DNA of 64,000 nt from an uncultured Pseudomonadota bacterium (GTDB lineage Bacteria; Pseudomonadota; Gammaproteobacteria; Methylococcales; Methylomonadaceae), in NCBI GenBank assembly GCA_903870545.1, contig CAIQDI010000014.1, forward strand, positions 54,059-118,058, read 5' to 3'. Positions 1 to 11,174 of the stretch are shown piece by piece. A model generated the notes under the pieces. That model saw nothing but the letters and a program-made list of their open reading frames with translations. It searched no databases and had not been told where the DNA came from. The position numbers and the translations under genes are program-made. Numbering within the stretch: the stretch's first letter is position 1; every line of letters begins with the position of its first letter.

Positions 1-1091
1 ATCCATTGGATTTAGGTTTGATTGGCTTGGCGCAGTTTTTACCGTTTGCGTGTTTGATTCTGATTGCCGGTCATTTTGCCGACCAATGGAATCGCCGTTG
101 GATTGTGTTGGTGTGTTTTTTTATCGAATTAGTGTGCGGTTTATTATTACTTTTATTTGCGCGGCACGGACTCGATTCGATTCTGCCCATTTTCGCGGTT
201 ATGGCGTTATACGGGGCGGCACGAGCGTTTATGATGCCGGCGAGTCAGGCAATTTTGGTGAATTTAGTTCCCACCGAAAGTTTAGCGGGTGCGGTGGCGT
301 TGAATTCGTCATTGTTTCACATTGCTGTTATCGCCGCGCCACCGTTGGGCGGCATGTTATATTTATTCGGCACCGAAACGGTTTACAGCGTCGTCACGGT
401 TTTATTATCGTTGGCGGTTTTGTTGATGTTGCCGATTCGCGTCAACGTTTCGCCGAACAAACGCACGCCGATTTCGTGGCACGGCGTATTGGAAGGTTTA
501 CGTTTTGTGCGTTCCCGTCCGATTATTTTGGGCGCGTTGTCGTTGGATTTATTGGCGGTCTTATTCGGTGGCGCGACGGCGTTATTACCGGCTTATGCGA
601 ACGATGTGTTGCACGTTGATTCGGTTGGTTTAGGTTTGTTACGCGGCGCACCCGCATTAGGCGCAGCACTCACCGCGATTACGCTGAGTTTTTCCCCAAT
701 AACTCGCCGTGTGGGCGCGTGGATGTTTGCGGGCGTGTTACTTTTCGGAGGCGCGACGGTGTTATTTGGCGTGTCGGAAAATTTGTATTTGTCACTTTTC
801 GCATTATTTTTAATCGGCACCGGCGACATGGTGAGCGTGTATATTCGGCATATTTTGGTGCAATTGGAAACGCCTGACGATATTCGTGGGCGCGTCAGTG
901 CGGTGAATTCGGTATTTATTGGCGCGTCGAATGAATTGGGCGAATTTGAATCGGGCATCAGCGCGGCATTTTTGGGCGTGGTGCCAGCGGTGATTATCGG
1001 CGGCGGCATTACGATTGGCGTGACGTTATTGTGTATTGCGGCGTTTCCGGTTTTACGCAAAATGGATCGTTTCCCGCGTGTGACGACGTGA
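1..1091 (+). CDS. MFS transporter, 5'-truncated by window edge
   Basis: Long hydrophobic multi-TM ORF (LAQFLPFACLILIAGHFADQWNRR..., GRVSAVNSVFIGASNELGEFESG) typical of EntS-like MFS exporters; begins mid-protein. Confidence 0.8.
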   Translation, partial: PLDLGLIGLAQFLPFACLILIAGHFADQWNRRWIVLVCFFIELVCGLLLLLFARHGLDSILPIFAVMALYGAARAFMMPASQAILVNLVPTESLAGAVALNSSLFHIAVIAAPPLGGMLYLFGTETVYSVVTVLLSLAVLLMLPIRVNVSPNKRTPISWHGVLEGLRFVRSRPIILGALSLDLLAVLFGGATALLPAYANDVLHVDSVGLGLLRGAPALGAALTAITLSFSPITRRVGAWMFAGVLLFGGATVLFGVSENLYLSLFALFLIGTGDMVSVYIRHILVQLETPDDIRGRVSAVNSVFIGASNELGEFESGISAAFLGVVPAVIIGGGITIGVTLLCIAAFPVLRKMDRFPRVTT

Positions 1092-1172
1092 ACCGTTGAC
1101 GAAAAAACTCCTTTAGAAATTCCACCGTTCGGTTATGCTAAACGCATTACTTTTATTCATCGAGAAAATATT

Positions 1173-1580
1173 ATGATTACCGAAATTCAACTGTCACGCG
1201 AACTGACCACGCAATTATTACATTTGGCGCAAATTTCACCCGATGCTGAAATTTGTGGTTTGGTGAGCAGTCAAAATAATATGCCGGTGCGTTGTTATCC
1301 GATTGAAAATATCGCTGAACAACCGCACGCGCGTTTTTTACTCGACCCAAAAGAACAGGTTGCCGCAATGAAACAAATGCGCGAACGCGGTGAAGAATTG
1401 TTTGCGATTTACCATTCACATCCTAGCGCACCGGCGATTCCTTCGGCGATTGATTTACAAGAAGCGACTTATCCCGAAGCGTTGATATTCATTATTTCGT
1501 TAAACACGAAAGGCATTTTGGAATTACGCGCTTTTCAAATCGCGAACCAAAACGCCACCGAAGTTCGCATCACGCTGTAA
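1173..1580 (+). CDS. JAMM/MPN+ (Mov34/MPN/PAD-1) family metallopeptidase
   Basis: JAMM motif HSHPSAPAIPSAID (HxHPx[ST]x(n)SxxD) with upstream Glu (AEICGLV). Confidence 0.85.
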   Translation: MITEIQLSRELTTQLLHLAQISPDAEICGLVSSQNNMPVRCYPIENIAEQPHARFLLDPKEQVAAMKQMRERGEELFAIYHSHPSAPAIPSAIDLQEATYPEALIFIISLNTKGILELRAFQIANQNATEVRITL

Positions 1581-1622
1581 GCAAACCACATTTTTAACTC
1601 ACTGGAAAACACGTTTTACATT

Positions 1623-2027
1623 ATGAAAAAACTTTTATTACTTTCGCTCGCGGCGTTATTGCTTTCGGGCTGTGCCGACAAAAATAATTACGAAGCGGCG
1701 ATTATCGCTAACCTTGAAAGCGATCAAAAAAATCAAAGCACCAAAGATTACAAAGTACCCGCAGATAAAATGGCGGCGTGTATCGTAGACGCTTCATCAA
1801 AAAATATGGCGGGAATTTTTCCATTAGATCCCGCGCGATTAACGGCGTATCGCAACTACACTAAAATGCTTACGCTGACCCAATCTGCCGATCCTAAAAA
1901 AACGTTGGAAGAATTGCGTAACGAATTTGGTTCAGCTAAAGAATTGATGGAAGCGCGAAGTAATTACACAGAAAGTGAGTTGGAATGTTTGGCGTTATTT
2001 GTGGCAAATACCGAATCAGAAAAATAA
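1623..2027 (+). CDS. putative lipoprotein, unknown function
   Basis: Signal peptide with lipobox LLLSGCADK. Confidence 0.65.
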   Translation: MKKLLLLSLAALLLSGCADKNNYEAAIIANLESDQKNQSTKDYKVPADKMAACIVDASSKNMAGIFPLDPARLTAYRNYTKMLTLTQSADPKKTLEELRNEFGSAKELMEARSNYTESELECLALFVANTESEK

Positions 2028-2052
2028 TTCGATGTGACAAAAGAGGTGGAAA

Positions 2053-2268
2053 ATGAAACGATTACTGCTCATGAGTGTTGGTGCGTTATGTTTGACAGGC
2101 TGCGTCTATCCTAGTCCGTACGGTTATTCGCGTTACACCACCGTTACGCCCCTCTATCGGCAATCGCCACATTATAGCCGTGATTATTATGTGCCACAGC
2201 CGCGTTTTCATTACTACGAACACGAAGGGCATCGTCCGTATTTTCGAGATTCTCATCGACATTGGTAA
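2053..2268 (+). CDS. small putative lipoprotein, Tyr/His/Arg-rich
   Basis: Lipobox LCLTGCVYP; RBS-like AGAGGTGG upstream. Confidence 0.6.
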   Translation: MKRLLLMSVGALCLTGCVYPSPYGYSRYTTVTPLYRQSPHYSRDYYVPQPRFHYYEHEGHRPYFRDSHRHW

Positions 2269-2273
2269 ATACA

Positions 2274-2310
2274 AAAAGGGTCGATTGCTTAACCAGCAAT
2301 TGACCCTTTT
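2274..2310. terminator. bidirectional intrinsic terminator
   Basis: AAAAGGGTCGATTGCT-taacc-AGCAATTGACCCTTTT: 16 bp stem with one wobble, A/T tracts on both sides, between convergent genes. Confidence 0.85.
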
Positions 2311-2330
2311 CTGTAGTCACAATGTGTACT

Positions 2331-2714
2331 TTATTTCAATACACGCAGTGACGGTTTCGCTTTTTTCACGGGTTCAGGTGGCGGTAGCGGTTCATTGGGT
2401 TCAGATTTCTCTGCATCAAACACCATACCTTGACCGTTTTCTTTCGCGTAAATCGCTAATACCGCTGTGACTGGCACATAAATATAGGTCGATTTGCCAC
2501 TAAAACGGGTATTAAACTCAATCGCCTCATCGCCTAACGATAAGGCTTCAATGGCAGCGGGACGAATGTTCAAAACCAATCGCCCATCCTGCACAAACTG
2601 CATCGGCAACATCGCGTTTGGATTATTGGCATCGACCAGTAAATGCGGCGTGAGATTATTATCCAAAACCCATTCGTAAATTGCACGAATTAAATATGGC
2701 TTCAACGGTGTCAT
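2331..2714 (-). CDS. sspB: ClpXP protease specificity-enhancing factor
   Basis: RAIYEWVLDNNLTPHLLVDA...FNTRFSGKSTYIYVPVTAVLAIYAKENGQGM; next to sspA. Confidence 0.95.
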   Translation of the reverse strand: MTPLKPYLIRAIYEWVLDNNLTPHLLVDANNPNAMLPMQFVQDGRLVLNIRPAAIEALSLGDEAIEFNTRFSGKSTYIYVPVTAVLAIYAKENGQGMVFDAEKSEPNEPLPPPEPVKKAKPSLRVLK

Positions 2715-3349
2715 TTTGGTAAATCCGCCATGTCTTTTTCAGCTTCGCTGAGGCTACGTCTAAAAGCAGAACGATTAAACATTCGTTGAGCATAATTGTT
2801 AATCACGTCATCAGGCGCGGCAGTTAAATCAATGCCAACACTCGGCATCCGCCATAATAACGGCGCAACGACGCAATCAATTAACGAAAATTCATCACTC
2901 ATGAAGTAAGGACGCGCTGCAAAAATAGACGCCGCGTTTAACAAACTCTCACGCAATTGTTTTTTCGCTTTAGCAGATTTTTTTTCACCCGTGTGCAACA
3001 CATCATCCAGCAATACATACCACTCTTGATCAATGCGTTTAATCACCATGCGTGCGCTGGCACGCGAAACGGGATCCATTTGATGCAACGGCGGATGCGG
3101 AAAACGCTCATCCAGATATTCCATAATGATGCGTGAATCATAAAGCACTAAATCACGCTCAATTAACGTCGGCGAAACGCCGCTCGGATTGTCTTCTAAT
3201 AAATCTTTCGGCGGATTTTCGGGGTCATAATATTCGATTTCGGCAGCGATGCCTTTTTCTTGTAATACAAAACGAGCGCAATGGCTCATCACGCAAGTCG
3301 GCGAAGAATAGAGAGTCATAACGGATTTACGAGCAGCGATATTTGTCAA
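2711..3349 (-). CDS. sspA: stringent starvation protein A (GST-fold)
   Basis: SVMTLYSSPTCVMSHCARFVLQEKGI GST-like N-terminus; overlaps sspB and lies upstream of it. Start (TTG at 3349 or ATG at 3319) uncertain. Confidence 0.9.
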   Translation of the reverse strand: MTNIAARKSVMTLYSSPTCVMSHCARFVLQEKGIAAEIEYYDPENPPKDLLEDNPSGVSPTLIERDLVLYDSRIIMEYLDERFPHPPLHQMDPVSRASARMVIKRIDQEWYVLLDDVLHTGEKKSAKAKKQLRESLLNAASIFAARPYFMSDEFSLIDCVVAPLLWRMPSVGIDLTAAPDDVINNYAQRMFNRSAFRRSLSEAEKDMADLPK

Positions 3350-3469
3350 AATAACAACCTTAAATTTAAGAAAATAAAAAACCATGAAAACGTAGTCGCA
3401 GTATACACGATTGCATTGTATTCGTGGCGAATGACGAAAAACATCCTTGTTTTTCAATTCGATACGGTG

Positions 3470-4189
3470 TTAATGCACGTCTTTCCAGTATTCTTTTTTC
3501 AGCAAATACGCAACAACTAAGAAAATTAACAGGTAAAAAATCACATATTTACCCATTTGCTGACGTTCCAATTGCACCGGTTCACCGACGTAAACTAAAA
3601 AATTAACCAAATCGTTAACTGTTTTGTCGAAATCTTCAGGCGATTGCGACCCCGCGCTCGAACTCACCAATTTTTCAAGCACCCGTCGTTCACCGTCTAT
3701 TTCATAAACCGGTTGTTGTTCGCCTTGCAATTGCCACAACGGATTGGGCATTCCTACGTCTTCAAAAATCGCGTTATTCACACCGAACGGACGATTTTTG
3801 TCCGCGTAAAAACCCTTCAAATAACTGTAAAGCCAATCTGCGCCGCGTGAACGGGCAATCAATGATAAATCAGGCGGTTGCGTGCCGAACCATTTTTCCG
3901 CGTCGTGTTTATTCATCGCCGAATGCAATTGTTCATAAATTCCCGCGCCTTCTGGGGCAATGTCTTTTAAAACGTGCTTTTCGTCCAAACCCAAATCGTT
4001 GGCAATGCGTAAATACCGAATTTGTTTTGCCGAATGACAACCCAAACAATAGGTTACAAAGTTTTTCGCGCCACGTTGTAATGACACTTTATCGGTCAAA
4101 TCAATATCCGCCGATTGCAAATCCGCCCCGCCCGATGCAAACACATTGAGCGAGAGTGAAAATAAAAGAAGTGAAAGTAATTTTTTCAT
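3470..4189 (-). CDS. petC: ubiquinol-cytochrome c reductase cytochrome c1
   Basis: CxxCH haem motif (CLGCHSAKQIRY), C-terminal TM anchor, operon with petB/petA. Confidence 0.93.
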   Translation of the reverse strand: MKKLLSLLLFSLSLNVFASGGADLQSADIDLTDKVSLQRGAKNFVTYCLGCHSAKQIRYLRIANDLGLDEKHVLKDIAPEGAGIYEQLHSAMNKHDAEKWFGTQPPDLSLIARSRGADWLYSYLKGFYADKNRPFGVNNAIFEDVGMPNPLWQLQGEQQPVYEIDGERRVLEKLVSSSAGSQSPEDFDKTVNDLVNFLVYVGEPVQLERQQMGKYVIFYLLIFLVVAYLLKKEYWKDVH

Positions 4190-4190
4190 A

Positions 4191-5579
4191 TCAGTCTAAG
4201 CTCTCTTTCAAATTTTTTGCCGTGCGAACTAACACATTTTTCGCGCCTGTTGGATTGAAACCGCGTTTTGCATTTTCGCCTTCTGTGACCAATGTTACTT
4301 CATCAAATACGGCTTTTAATTCTGGAATACGTTCTTCCAAAGTCGGTTGCATCGTAATGTGACTTGGAACAGGTTTGAGTTTTTCCCAGCGTGTGTAAAT
4401 TGGCATCAATAAGAAAAATCCAAAATAAATCGCGGTGAAAATACGCGCCATATTGGTCGCCAAAGGTGTGACAGGTTGCGTGCCTAAATAACCTAACGCA
4501 ATGAAACTAATCACGAATAACATCAACGCTTTTTTGTAAATGCCACCACGATAACGGATTGATTTCACTTTGCCACGATCCAACCACGGCAATAAAAACA
4601 ACACCACAATTGAACCGCCCATGCCAATTACGCCGGCAAATTTATCAGGAATCGCCCGCAAAATGGAATAAAACGGGGTGAAATACCAAACTGGCGCAAT
4701 GTGTTCCGGTGTTTTCATCGGATCAGCCGGAATGAAATTCGCGTGTTCTAAAAAGTAACCGCCCATTTCTGGCATATAAAAAATCACTGTCGCAAAAAAT
4801 AGCAAGAATACCGCCACGCCAACCACGTCTTTCACCGTGTAATAAGGGTGAAAAGGAATTCCATCAACAGGATGTCCCCAGGGATCTTTTGATTTTTTGA
4901 TGTCTACGCCGTCTGGATTGTTTGAACCCACTTCGTGCAACGCGACAATGTGCATAAATACCAATAACACTAAAACCAATGGCACCGCGATAACGTGAAA
5001 CGCAAAAAAGCGGTTCAACGTTGCATCAGAAATAACGTAATCGCCGCGAATCCATAACGCCAAATCGTCGCCAATAACGGGGATTGCGCTGAATAATGAA
5101 ATGATAACTTGTGCGCCCCAATACGACATTTGTCCCCAAGGCAATAAATAGCCCATGAACGCTTCTGCCATTAACGCGACAAATAACAACATACCGAAAA
5201 TCCAAATCAATTCGCGTGGCTGTTTGAATGAGCCGTAAAGTAAACCTCGGAACATGTGCAAATAAATCACAATGAAAAACGCCGATGCGCCCGTCGAGTG
5301 CATATATCGCACCAGCCAGCCCCAATTCACGTCGCGCATAATGTATTCAACCGAATCAAACGCCAATTTCGCGTCGGGTTTGTAATTCATCGTCAACAAA
5401 ATGCCCGTTACGAATTGATTTACCAAAACCAATAACGCGAGCGAACCAAAGAAATACCAAAAGTTAAAGTTTTTCGGCGCGTAATAATGCGCCATGTGTT
5501 CATTCCAAACTTGTGCCAACGGGAAACGGTCTAACACCCAATTGCCGCACATTCTTAAACGAGTCGGTTTTAAATTCAT
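4191..5579 (-). CDS. petB: cytochrome b of bc1 complex
   Basis: NFWYFFGSLALLVLVNQFVTGILLTMNY, GYLLPWGQMSYWGAQVI, PEHIAPVWYFTPFYSILRAIP. Confidence 0.97.
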   Translation of the reverse strand: MNLKPTRLRMCGNWVLDRFPLAQVWNEHMAHYYAPKNFNFWYFFGSLALLVLVNQFVTGILLTMNYKPDAKLAFDSVEYIMRDVNWGWLVRYMHSTGASAFFIVIYLHMFRGLLYGSFKQPRELIWIFGMLLFVALMAEAFMGYLLPWGQMSYWGAQVIISLFSAIPVIGDDLALWIRGDYVISDATLNRFFAFHVIAVPLVLVLLVFMHIVALHEVGSNNPDGVDIKKSKDPWGHPVDGIPFHPYYTVKDVVGVAVFLLFFATVIFYMPEMGGYFLEHANFIPADPMKTPEHIAPVWYFTPFYSILRAIPDKFAGVIGMGGSIVVLFLLPWLDRGKVKSIRYRGGIYKKALMLFVISFIALGYLGTQPVTPLATNMARIFTAIYFGFFLLMPIYTRWEKLKPVPSHITMQPTLEERIPELKAVFDEVTLVTEGENAKRGFNPTGAKNVLVRTAKNLKESLD

Positions 5580-6175
5580 GCCGATTTCTCCTCAGCCGCT
5601 TCGCCGATGATAATCTGCGTGTCGGTGATATAACGATAAGGGGGAACTTCTAAATTGGTGGGCGCGGGAACGCCTTTATAAACCCGACCCGCTAAATCAA
5701 ACCATGAGCCGTGACACGGACAGAAAAAACCGCCTTTCCAATCTGAGCCTAAATCATGTGGCGCAACTTCCGGTCTAAACGTGGGCGAACAGCCTAAATG
5801 CGTACACAAACCCACAGCGATAAAAATTTCCGGTTTCATTGACCGGGCGGGATTTTTACTCGATTCGGGTTGGCTTGATTCATTCGATTGTGGATCACGC
5901 AATTGACCGTCTAATGTTGTTAATGTCGCTAACACTTCTGGCGTGCGTTGCAACACCCAAACGGGTTTACCGCGCCACGCCACACGAATCAATTGCCCCG
6001 CTTCTATTTTGCTAATATCTACTTCAACCGGTGCGCCCGCTGCCATTGCTTTGACGCTCGGTTGCATTTGCGATAAAAAAGGAACGGCTAAATAGCCTGT
6101 ACCGACCGCCCCGACTACGGTTAATGCCGTCGTAAGAAACTGTCGCTTCGACTTATCAACGCTTTGATCAATCAT
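5576..6175 (-). CDS. petA: ubiquinol-cytochrome c reductase Rieske iron-sulfur subunit
   Basis: Rieske motifs CTHLGC and CPCHGSWFDLAGRV. Confidence 0.97.
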   Translation of the reverse strand: MIDQSVDKSKRQFLTTALTVVGAVGTGYLAVPFLSQMQPSVKAMAAGAPVEVDISKIEAGQLIRVAWRGKPVWVLQRTPEVLATLTTLDGQLRDPQSNESSQPESSKNPARSMKPEIFIAVGLCTHLGCSPTFRPEVAPHDLGSDWKGGFFCPCHGSWFDLAGRVYKGVPAPTNLEVPPYRYITDTQIIIGEAAEEKSA

Positions 6176-6416
6176 TAAAAACTCTCCTCTTTAATTTGGT
6201 ATTTTTATTGTTTTTGTTCACCGTCAATATACCACTAGAACACCGTCTATTTGAAGCGTTCACATGGATTTATGTCGAAAATCTAACAATTATTTAATTC
6301 TTTGCTTCAATGTATTTGGAAATGACACAACCTGTCATCGTTCTGTTTTATACTGCTAAATCAATAAAACTAACGAAGAATTTTCAAATGGCGATTTCAC
6401 TGAAATAAAGGTGGGA

Positions 6417-6521
6417 ATGGCGCGTTATGATTTAAGCGAAGAATGGAAGTTTAAAGCAGTTGGGCAGGGTTACGCGGGTGGATTAGCTCCGTTGGCGCGT
6501 CAATTTGGTATTGATGTTTAA
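6417..6521 (+). pseudogene. truncated transposase OrfA-like (IS3/Tnp_1-type HTH) N-terminal fragment
   Basis: 34-aa [37 protein letters not shown] resembles '(E)FK.KAV......G....A.QFGI' N-termini of IS3-type OrfA, then stops. Confidence 0.5.
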
Positions 6522-6615
6522 AACACTTTTGAGGCGGATTTGAATTATTGAATCCGCTTTTGTATTGGTACCGTTATAATCAGCGCAATTCTAAATCGAA
6601 CTAACTAAAAAAATA

Positions 6616-6717
6616 ATGATAAAACTAAACACCCTGCTCAAAGATTCCGCTTACAAACTGACGCAATTTAGCCTCGCGCAAATTGAAGCGTTAGAAAATC
6701 GCATTTTTGAAAAATGA
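6616..6717 (+). pseudogene. N-terminal fragment resembling HSDR_N / N-6 DNA methylase-type restriction protein
   Basis: 33-aa ORF MIKLNTLLKDSAYKLTQFSLAQIEALENRIFEK*, recalled as typical of the N-terminus of such proteins; ends abruptly. Confidence 0.4.
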
Positions 6718-7195
6718 ACAATCAATCAATCAACCTACCTTCATTGATTTATTTTCAGGAATTGGCGGCTTTAGAATCGGCTTTGAAAAAGCAGCTGAAA
6801 TCATTTGTGATCGCGCCGATGTTAAACAACCAAATATGGGATTACAAACTTGGAAAAAAGCACCTGACGGTAAAATTTTGAAAAGTGATGTTTCGGTGGC
6901 AAAAAATTATTTGATTGAGCTTGAAATTAAAGAATTGGAGCGAATTGTATCGATGTATCTCGATTATGCAGAGAATCATGCGGCACGACACATTCCGATG
7001 AAAATGGCGGATTGGATAGAAAAATTAGATGCTTTTTTGAAATTTAATGAGTACGACATATTGCAAGATGCAGGAAAAGTTCGTCATTCAGTTGCTGTTG
7101 CTTTAGCGGTTAAAGAATATGAAAAATTTCGTGTTATACAAGACAGAAATTTTGAAAGTGATTTTGATAAAAACGTCAAAAAAATAGTTAACTAA
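6707..7195 (+). pseudogene. chimeric ORF: C5-cytosine methyltransferase N-terminus joined to RhuM-family C-terminus
   Basis: Residues ~8-30 PTFIDLFSGIGGFRIGFEKA = m5C MTase motif I; from ICDRADVKQPNMGLQTWKKAPDGKILKSDVSVAKNYLIELEIKELERIVSMYLDYAE... = RhuM C-terminal region. Confidence 0.6.
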
Positions 7196-7410
7196 AAAAA
7201 GAAATGCGGCGTTAAATGAATTAGATAACGATGGTTTTAACTTGAATTCACTATTTGAATCCGCCAAATGATTAAAGATACATTCAAAACAGTGCAATTC
7301 TCACTTACCCGCTGAATTCGCCTATTCCTTTTACACATTTCTTACGCAATGTTAGACTTACCCGCATAATTTACCGCCCCTTTTTCACTTTAATTTTAAA
7401 TCAAACCTAC

Positions 7411-8292
7411 ATGGACAATGTCGATTCCACAGAAAACAATTTAGTTAGCGTTCACAACTTAACGTTTTCACGCGGCGAAAAGAAAATTTTTGATGATATT
7501 TCACTCGAATTCGAGCGCGGCAAAATCACCGCAATTATGGGGCCCAGCGGCACCGGTAAAACTACGCTGTTAAAATTGATTGGCGGACAACTTTTCCCAG
7601 AACGTGGCAACGTCATGGTGAACGGACGAAATGTGCATCATTTGAAACGTGCCGAACTTTATGCCTTGCGAAAACGAATGGGAATGTTGTTTCAAAGTGG
7701 CGCGTTGCTGACCGATATGACGGTTTACAACAATGTGGCATTTCCGTTGCGCGAACACACGACATTACCAGAATCGATGATTCGCTCGTTGGTGTTAATG
7801 AAATTAGAAGCTGTTGGTTTGCGCGGCGCACGCGATTTAATGCCGAATGAATTATCAGGCGGAATGGCGCGACGGGTGGCACTAGCGCGGGCGATTGCAT
7901 TAGACCCGATGATGATTTTGTACGACGAACCGTTCACCGGACAAGATCCGATTTCAATGGGGGCATTGGTATTGTTAATTAAATCATTGAATGCCACATT
8001 GGGTTTGACTAGCATTATTGTTTCTCACGATGTTCACGAAACGTCCGCGATTGCCGATTATATTTATGTGCTGGCGGACGGTAAAATAGTCGGACAAGGC
8101 ACGCCGCAAGAAATTACACAATCGTCCTCCGAATGGGTTCAACAATTCATGAACGGTGCTGCTGATGGCCCGGTACATTTTCACTATCCGGCAAAAGAAT
8201 ATATGGATGATTTGTTACACAGCGAAAAACCGTTATTTCCACGCAGTCGGCTTCCTGATGACAGAACTGCAAAACGTAAACGGTATTCATAA
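7411..8292 (+). CDS. mlaF: phospholipid ABC transporter ATP-binding protein MlaF
   Basis: Walker [10 protein letters not shown], signature [19 protein letters not shown], Walker [14 protein letters not shown]; followed by MlaE/MlaD. Confidence 0.95.
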   Translation: MDNVDSTENNLVSVHNLTFSRGEKKIFDDISLEFERGKITAIMGPSGTGKTTLLKLIGGQLFPERGNVMVNGRNVHHLKRAELYALRKRMGMLFQSGALLTDMTVYNNVAFPLREHTTLPESMIRSLVLMKLEAVGLRGARDLMPNELSGGMARRVALARAIALDPMMILYDEPFTGQDPISMGALVLLIKSLNATLGLTSIIVSHDVHETSAIADYIYVLADGKIVGQGTPQEITQSSSEWVQQFMNGAADGPVHFHYPAKEYMDDLLHSEKPLFPRSRLPDDRTAKRKRYS

Positions 8293-9071
8293 TGGAGTTT
8301 TTTCGTTATTTAGGCGCAAGCACTCGCGCCAGTTTTACCAAATTAGGACGCGCCAGTTATTTTCTGATTGAAATTCTTTCAGGGCTTGCCAGCGTTATCG
8401 TGCGTCCGCGTTTGTTGTTGAAACAATTGCATTCCGTTGGCGTGCTGTCATTTTTGATTATCGTTATTTCAGGCTTATTTGTCGGCATGGTTTTGGGCTT
8501 GCAAGGTTTCTATATTTTGTCACGCTTCGGCGCAGAAGAAACGTTGGGAGTCATGGTTGCCGCTTCGTTAGTGCGTGAACTCGGTCCCGTGGTGGCTGCG
8601 TTATTATTTGCCGGGCGTGCTGGTTCAGCTTTAACGGCTGAAATCGGTTTAATGAAAGCCACCGAACAATTGTCCGGCATGGAAATGATGGCAATTGACC
8701 CTATAAAACGCATTATTTCGCCCCGCTTTTTAGCAGGTTTTTTATCCATGCCATTACTTGCCTCATTATTTAGCGCGGTCGGAATTATCGGCGGACAGCT
8801 TGTTGGATCGGGCTTATTGGGCGTTGATGACGGCGCGTATTGGTCACAAATGCAAGCCACACTCGATTTCAAAGATGACATTATCAATGGCATCATCAAA
8901 AGCGTGGTGTTTGGTTTTGTCACCTCGTGGATTGCGTTATTTGAAGGTTACGACGCAATTCCCACCGCTGAAGGCGTAAGTCGCGCCACCACGCGAACTG
9001 TCGTCAATTCGGCATTTAGTATTTTAGGATTGGATTTTATTTTGACCGCGCTTATGTTTGGAGAACATTGA
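8292..9071 (+). CDS. mlaE: phospholipid ABC transporter permease MlaE
   Basis: [45 protein letters not shown] permease signature. Confidence 0.96.
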   Translation: MEFFRYLGASTRASFTKLGRASYFLIEILSGLASVIVRPRLLLKQLHSVGVLSFLIIVISGLFVGMVLGLQGFYILSRFGAEETLGVMVAASLVRELGPVVAALLFAGRAGSALTAEIGLMKATEQLSGMEMMAIDPIKRIISPRFLAGFLSMPLLASLFSAVGIIGGQLVGSGLLGVDDGAYWSQMQATLDFKDDIINGIIKSVVFGFVTSWIALFEGYDAIPTAEGVSRATTRTVVNSAFSILGLDFILTALMFGEH

Positions 9072-9074
9072 TTT

Positions 9075-9575
9075 ATGCCGTACACCCACACGCAAGACAC
9101 GTTAGTCGGGTTATTTGTCGCCACTGGAATTGCCAGTTTATTTTTTCTTGGTTTACAAGTGAGTAATTTAAGTTCGCTTTCGCACGGTGACACTTACGAA
9201 ATCACCGCGCGTTTTTCAAATTCGGGTGGCTTAAAAGTGAAATCGTCCGTTTCGGCGGCGGGCGTGAAAATTGGCAACGTGAAAGCCATTACCTTTGACC
9301 CGAAAACGTATGAATCCGTTGTCAAAATGGATATTGATGCCCAATATAAAACGTTACCCGACGACAGTTCAGCAAGCGTTTACACCGCTGGTTTATTGGG
9401 CGAACAATATGTGAGTTTAGACGGCGGCGGTTCAAGTGAATTTTTGAAAAACGGCAGTAAAATCGAAATCACCAATTCCGCGCTGGTTTTAGAAAAAGCC
9501 TTGGGGCAATTCTTATTCAAATCTGCCGAAGAAAAGAAAGCCGCGCCCGTTGACGATAAAAAAGGTAAAAAATGA
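9075..9575 (+). CDS. mlaD: outer membrane lipid asymmetry protein MlaD (MCE domain)
   Basis: N-terminal TM, MCE domain ARFSNSGGLKVKSSVSAAGVKIGNV, YTAGLLGEQYVSLDGGG. Confidence 0.95.
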   Translation: MPYTHTQDTLVGLFVATGIASLFFLGLQVSNLSSLSHGDTYEITARFSNSGGLKVKSSVSAAGVKIGNVKAITFDPKTYESVVKMDIDAQYKTLPDDSSASVYTAGLLGEQYVSLDGGGSSEFLKNGSKIEITNSALVLEKALGQFLFKSAEEKKAAPVDDKKGKK

Positions 9576-9895
9576 ACAGTAAATTAAACATCGTTTTCAA
9601 AGGCAGCGGACGGTGGTTAATTCACGGTGAACTCACGTTTGCCAGCGTTCACGGTAAATTAGTCGAATCACCGCCTTTTTTGCGCGGCGGCAAAGATATT
9701 ATTTTGGACTTAGCGCAAGTTACCAACACAGACAGCGCGGGACTTGCGTTGATGATTGAATGGATAAAACTCACGCGCCATCAACGGATGCAATTACATT
9801 TTAAAAATGTGCCAAAACAATTGCTCAATTTAGCCAAACTCAGCGGGTTAGACAAAACCCATTATTTTTCACTCAAACTAAATAAAACGACTTAA
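9572..9895 (+). CDS. mlaB: STAS-domain protein MlaB
   Basis: STAS core IILDLAQVTNTDSAGLALMIEW; overlaps mlaD, precedes murA. Confidence 0.88.
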   Translation: MNSKLNIVFKGSGRWLIHGELTFASVHGKLVESPPFLRGGKDIILDLAQVTNTDSAGLALMIEWIKLTRHQRMQLHFKNVPKQLLNLAKLSGLDKTHYFSLKLNKTT

Positions 9896-11164
<1,269 letters not shown>

Positions 11165-11174
11165 GGCGGCGACG

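Noticed and set aside
50-619. 189-aa ORF overlapping the MFS gene in another frame
   Set aside because: Out-of-frame shadow of a real transporter gene; composition not protein-like.
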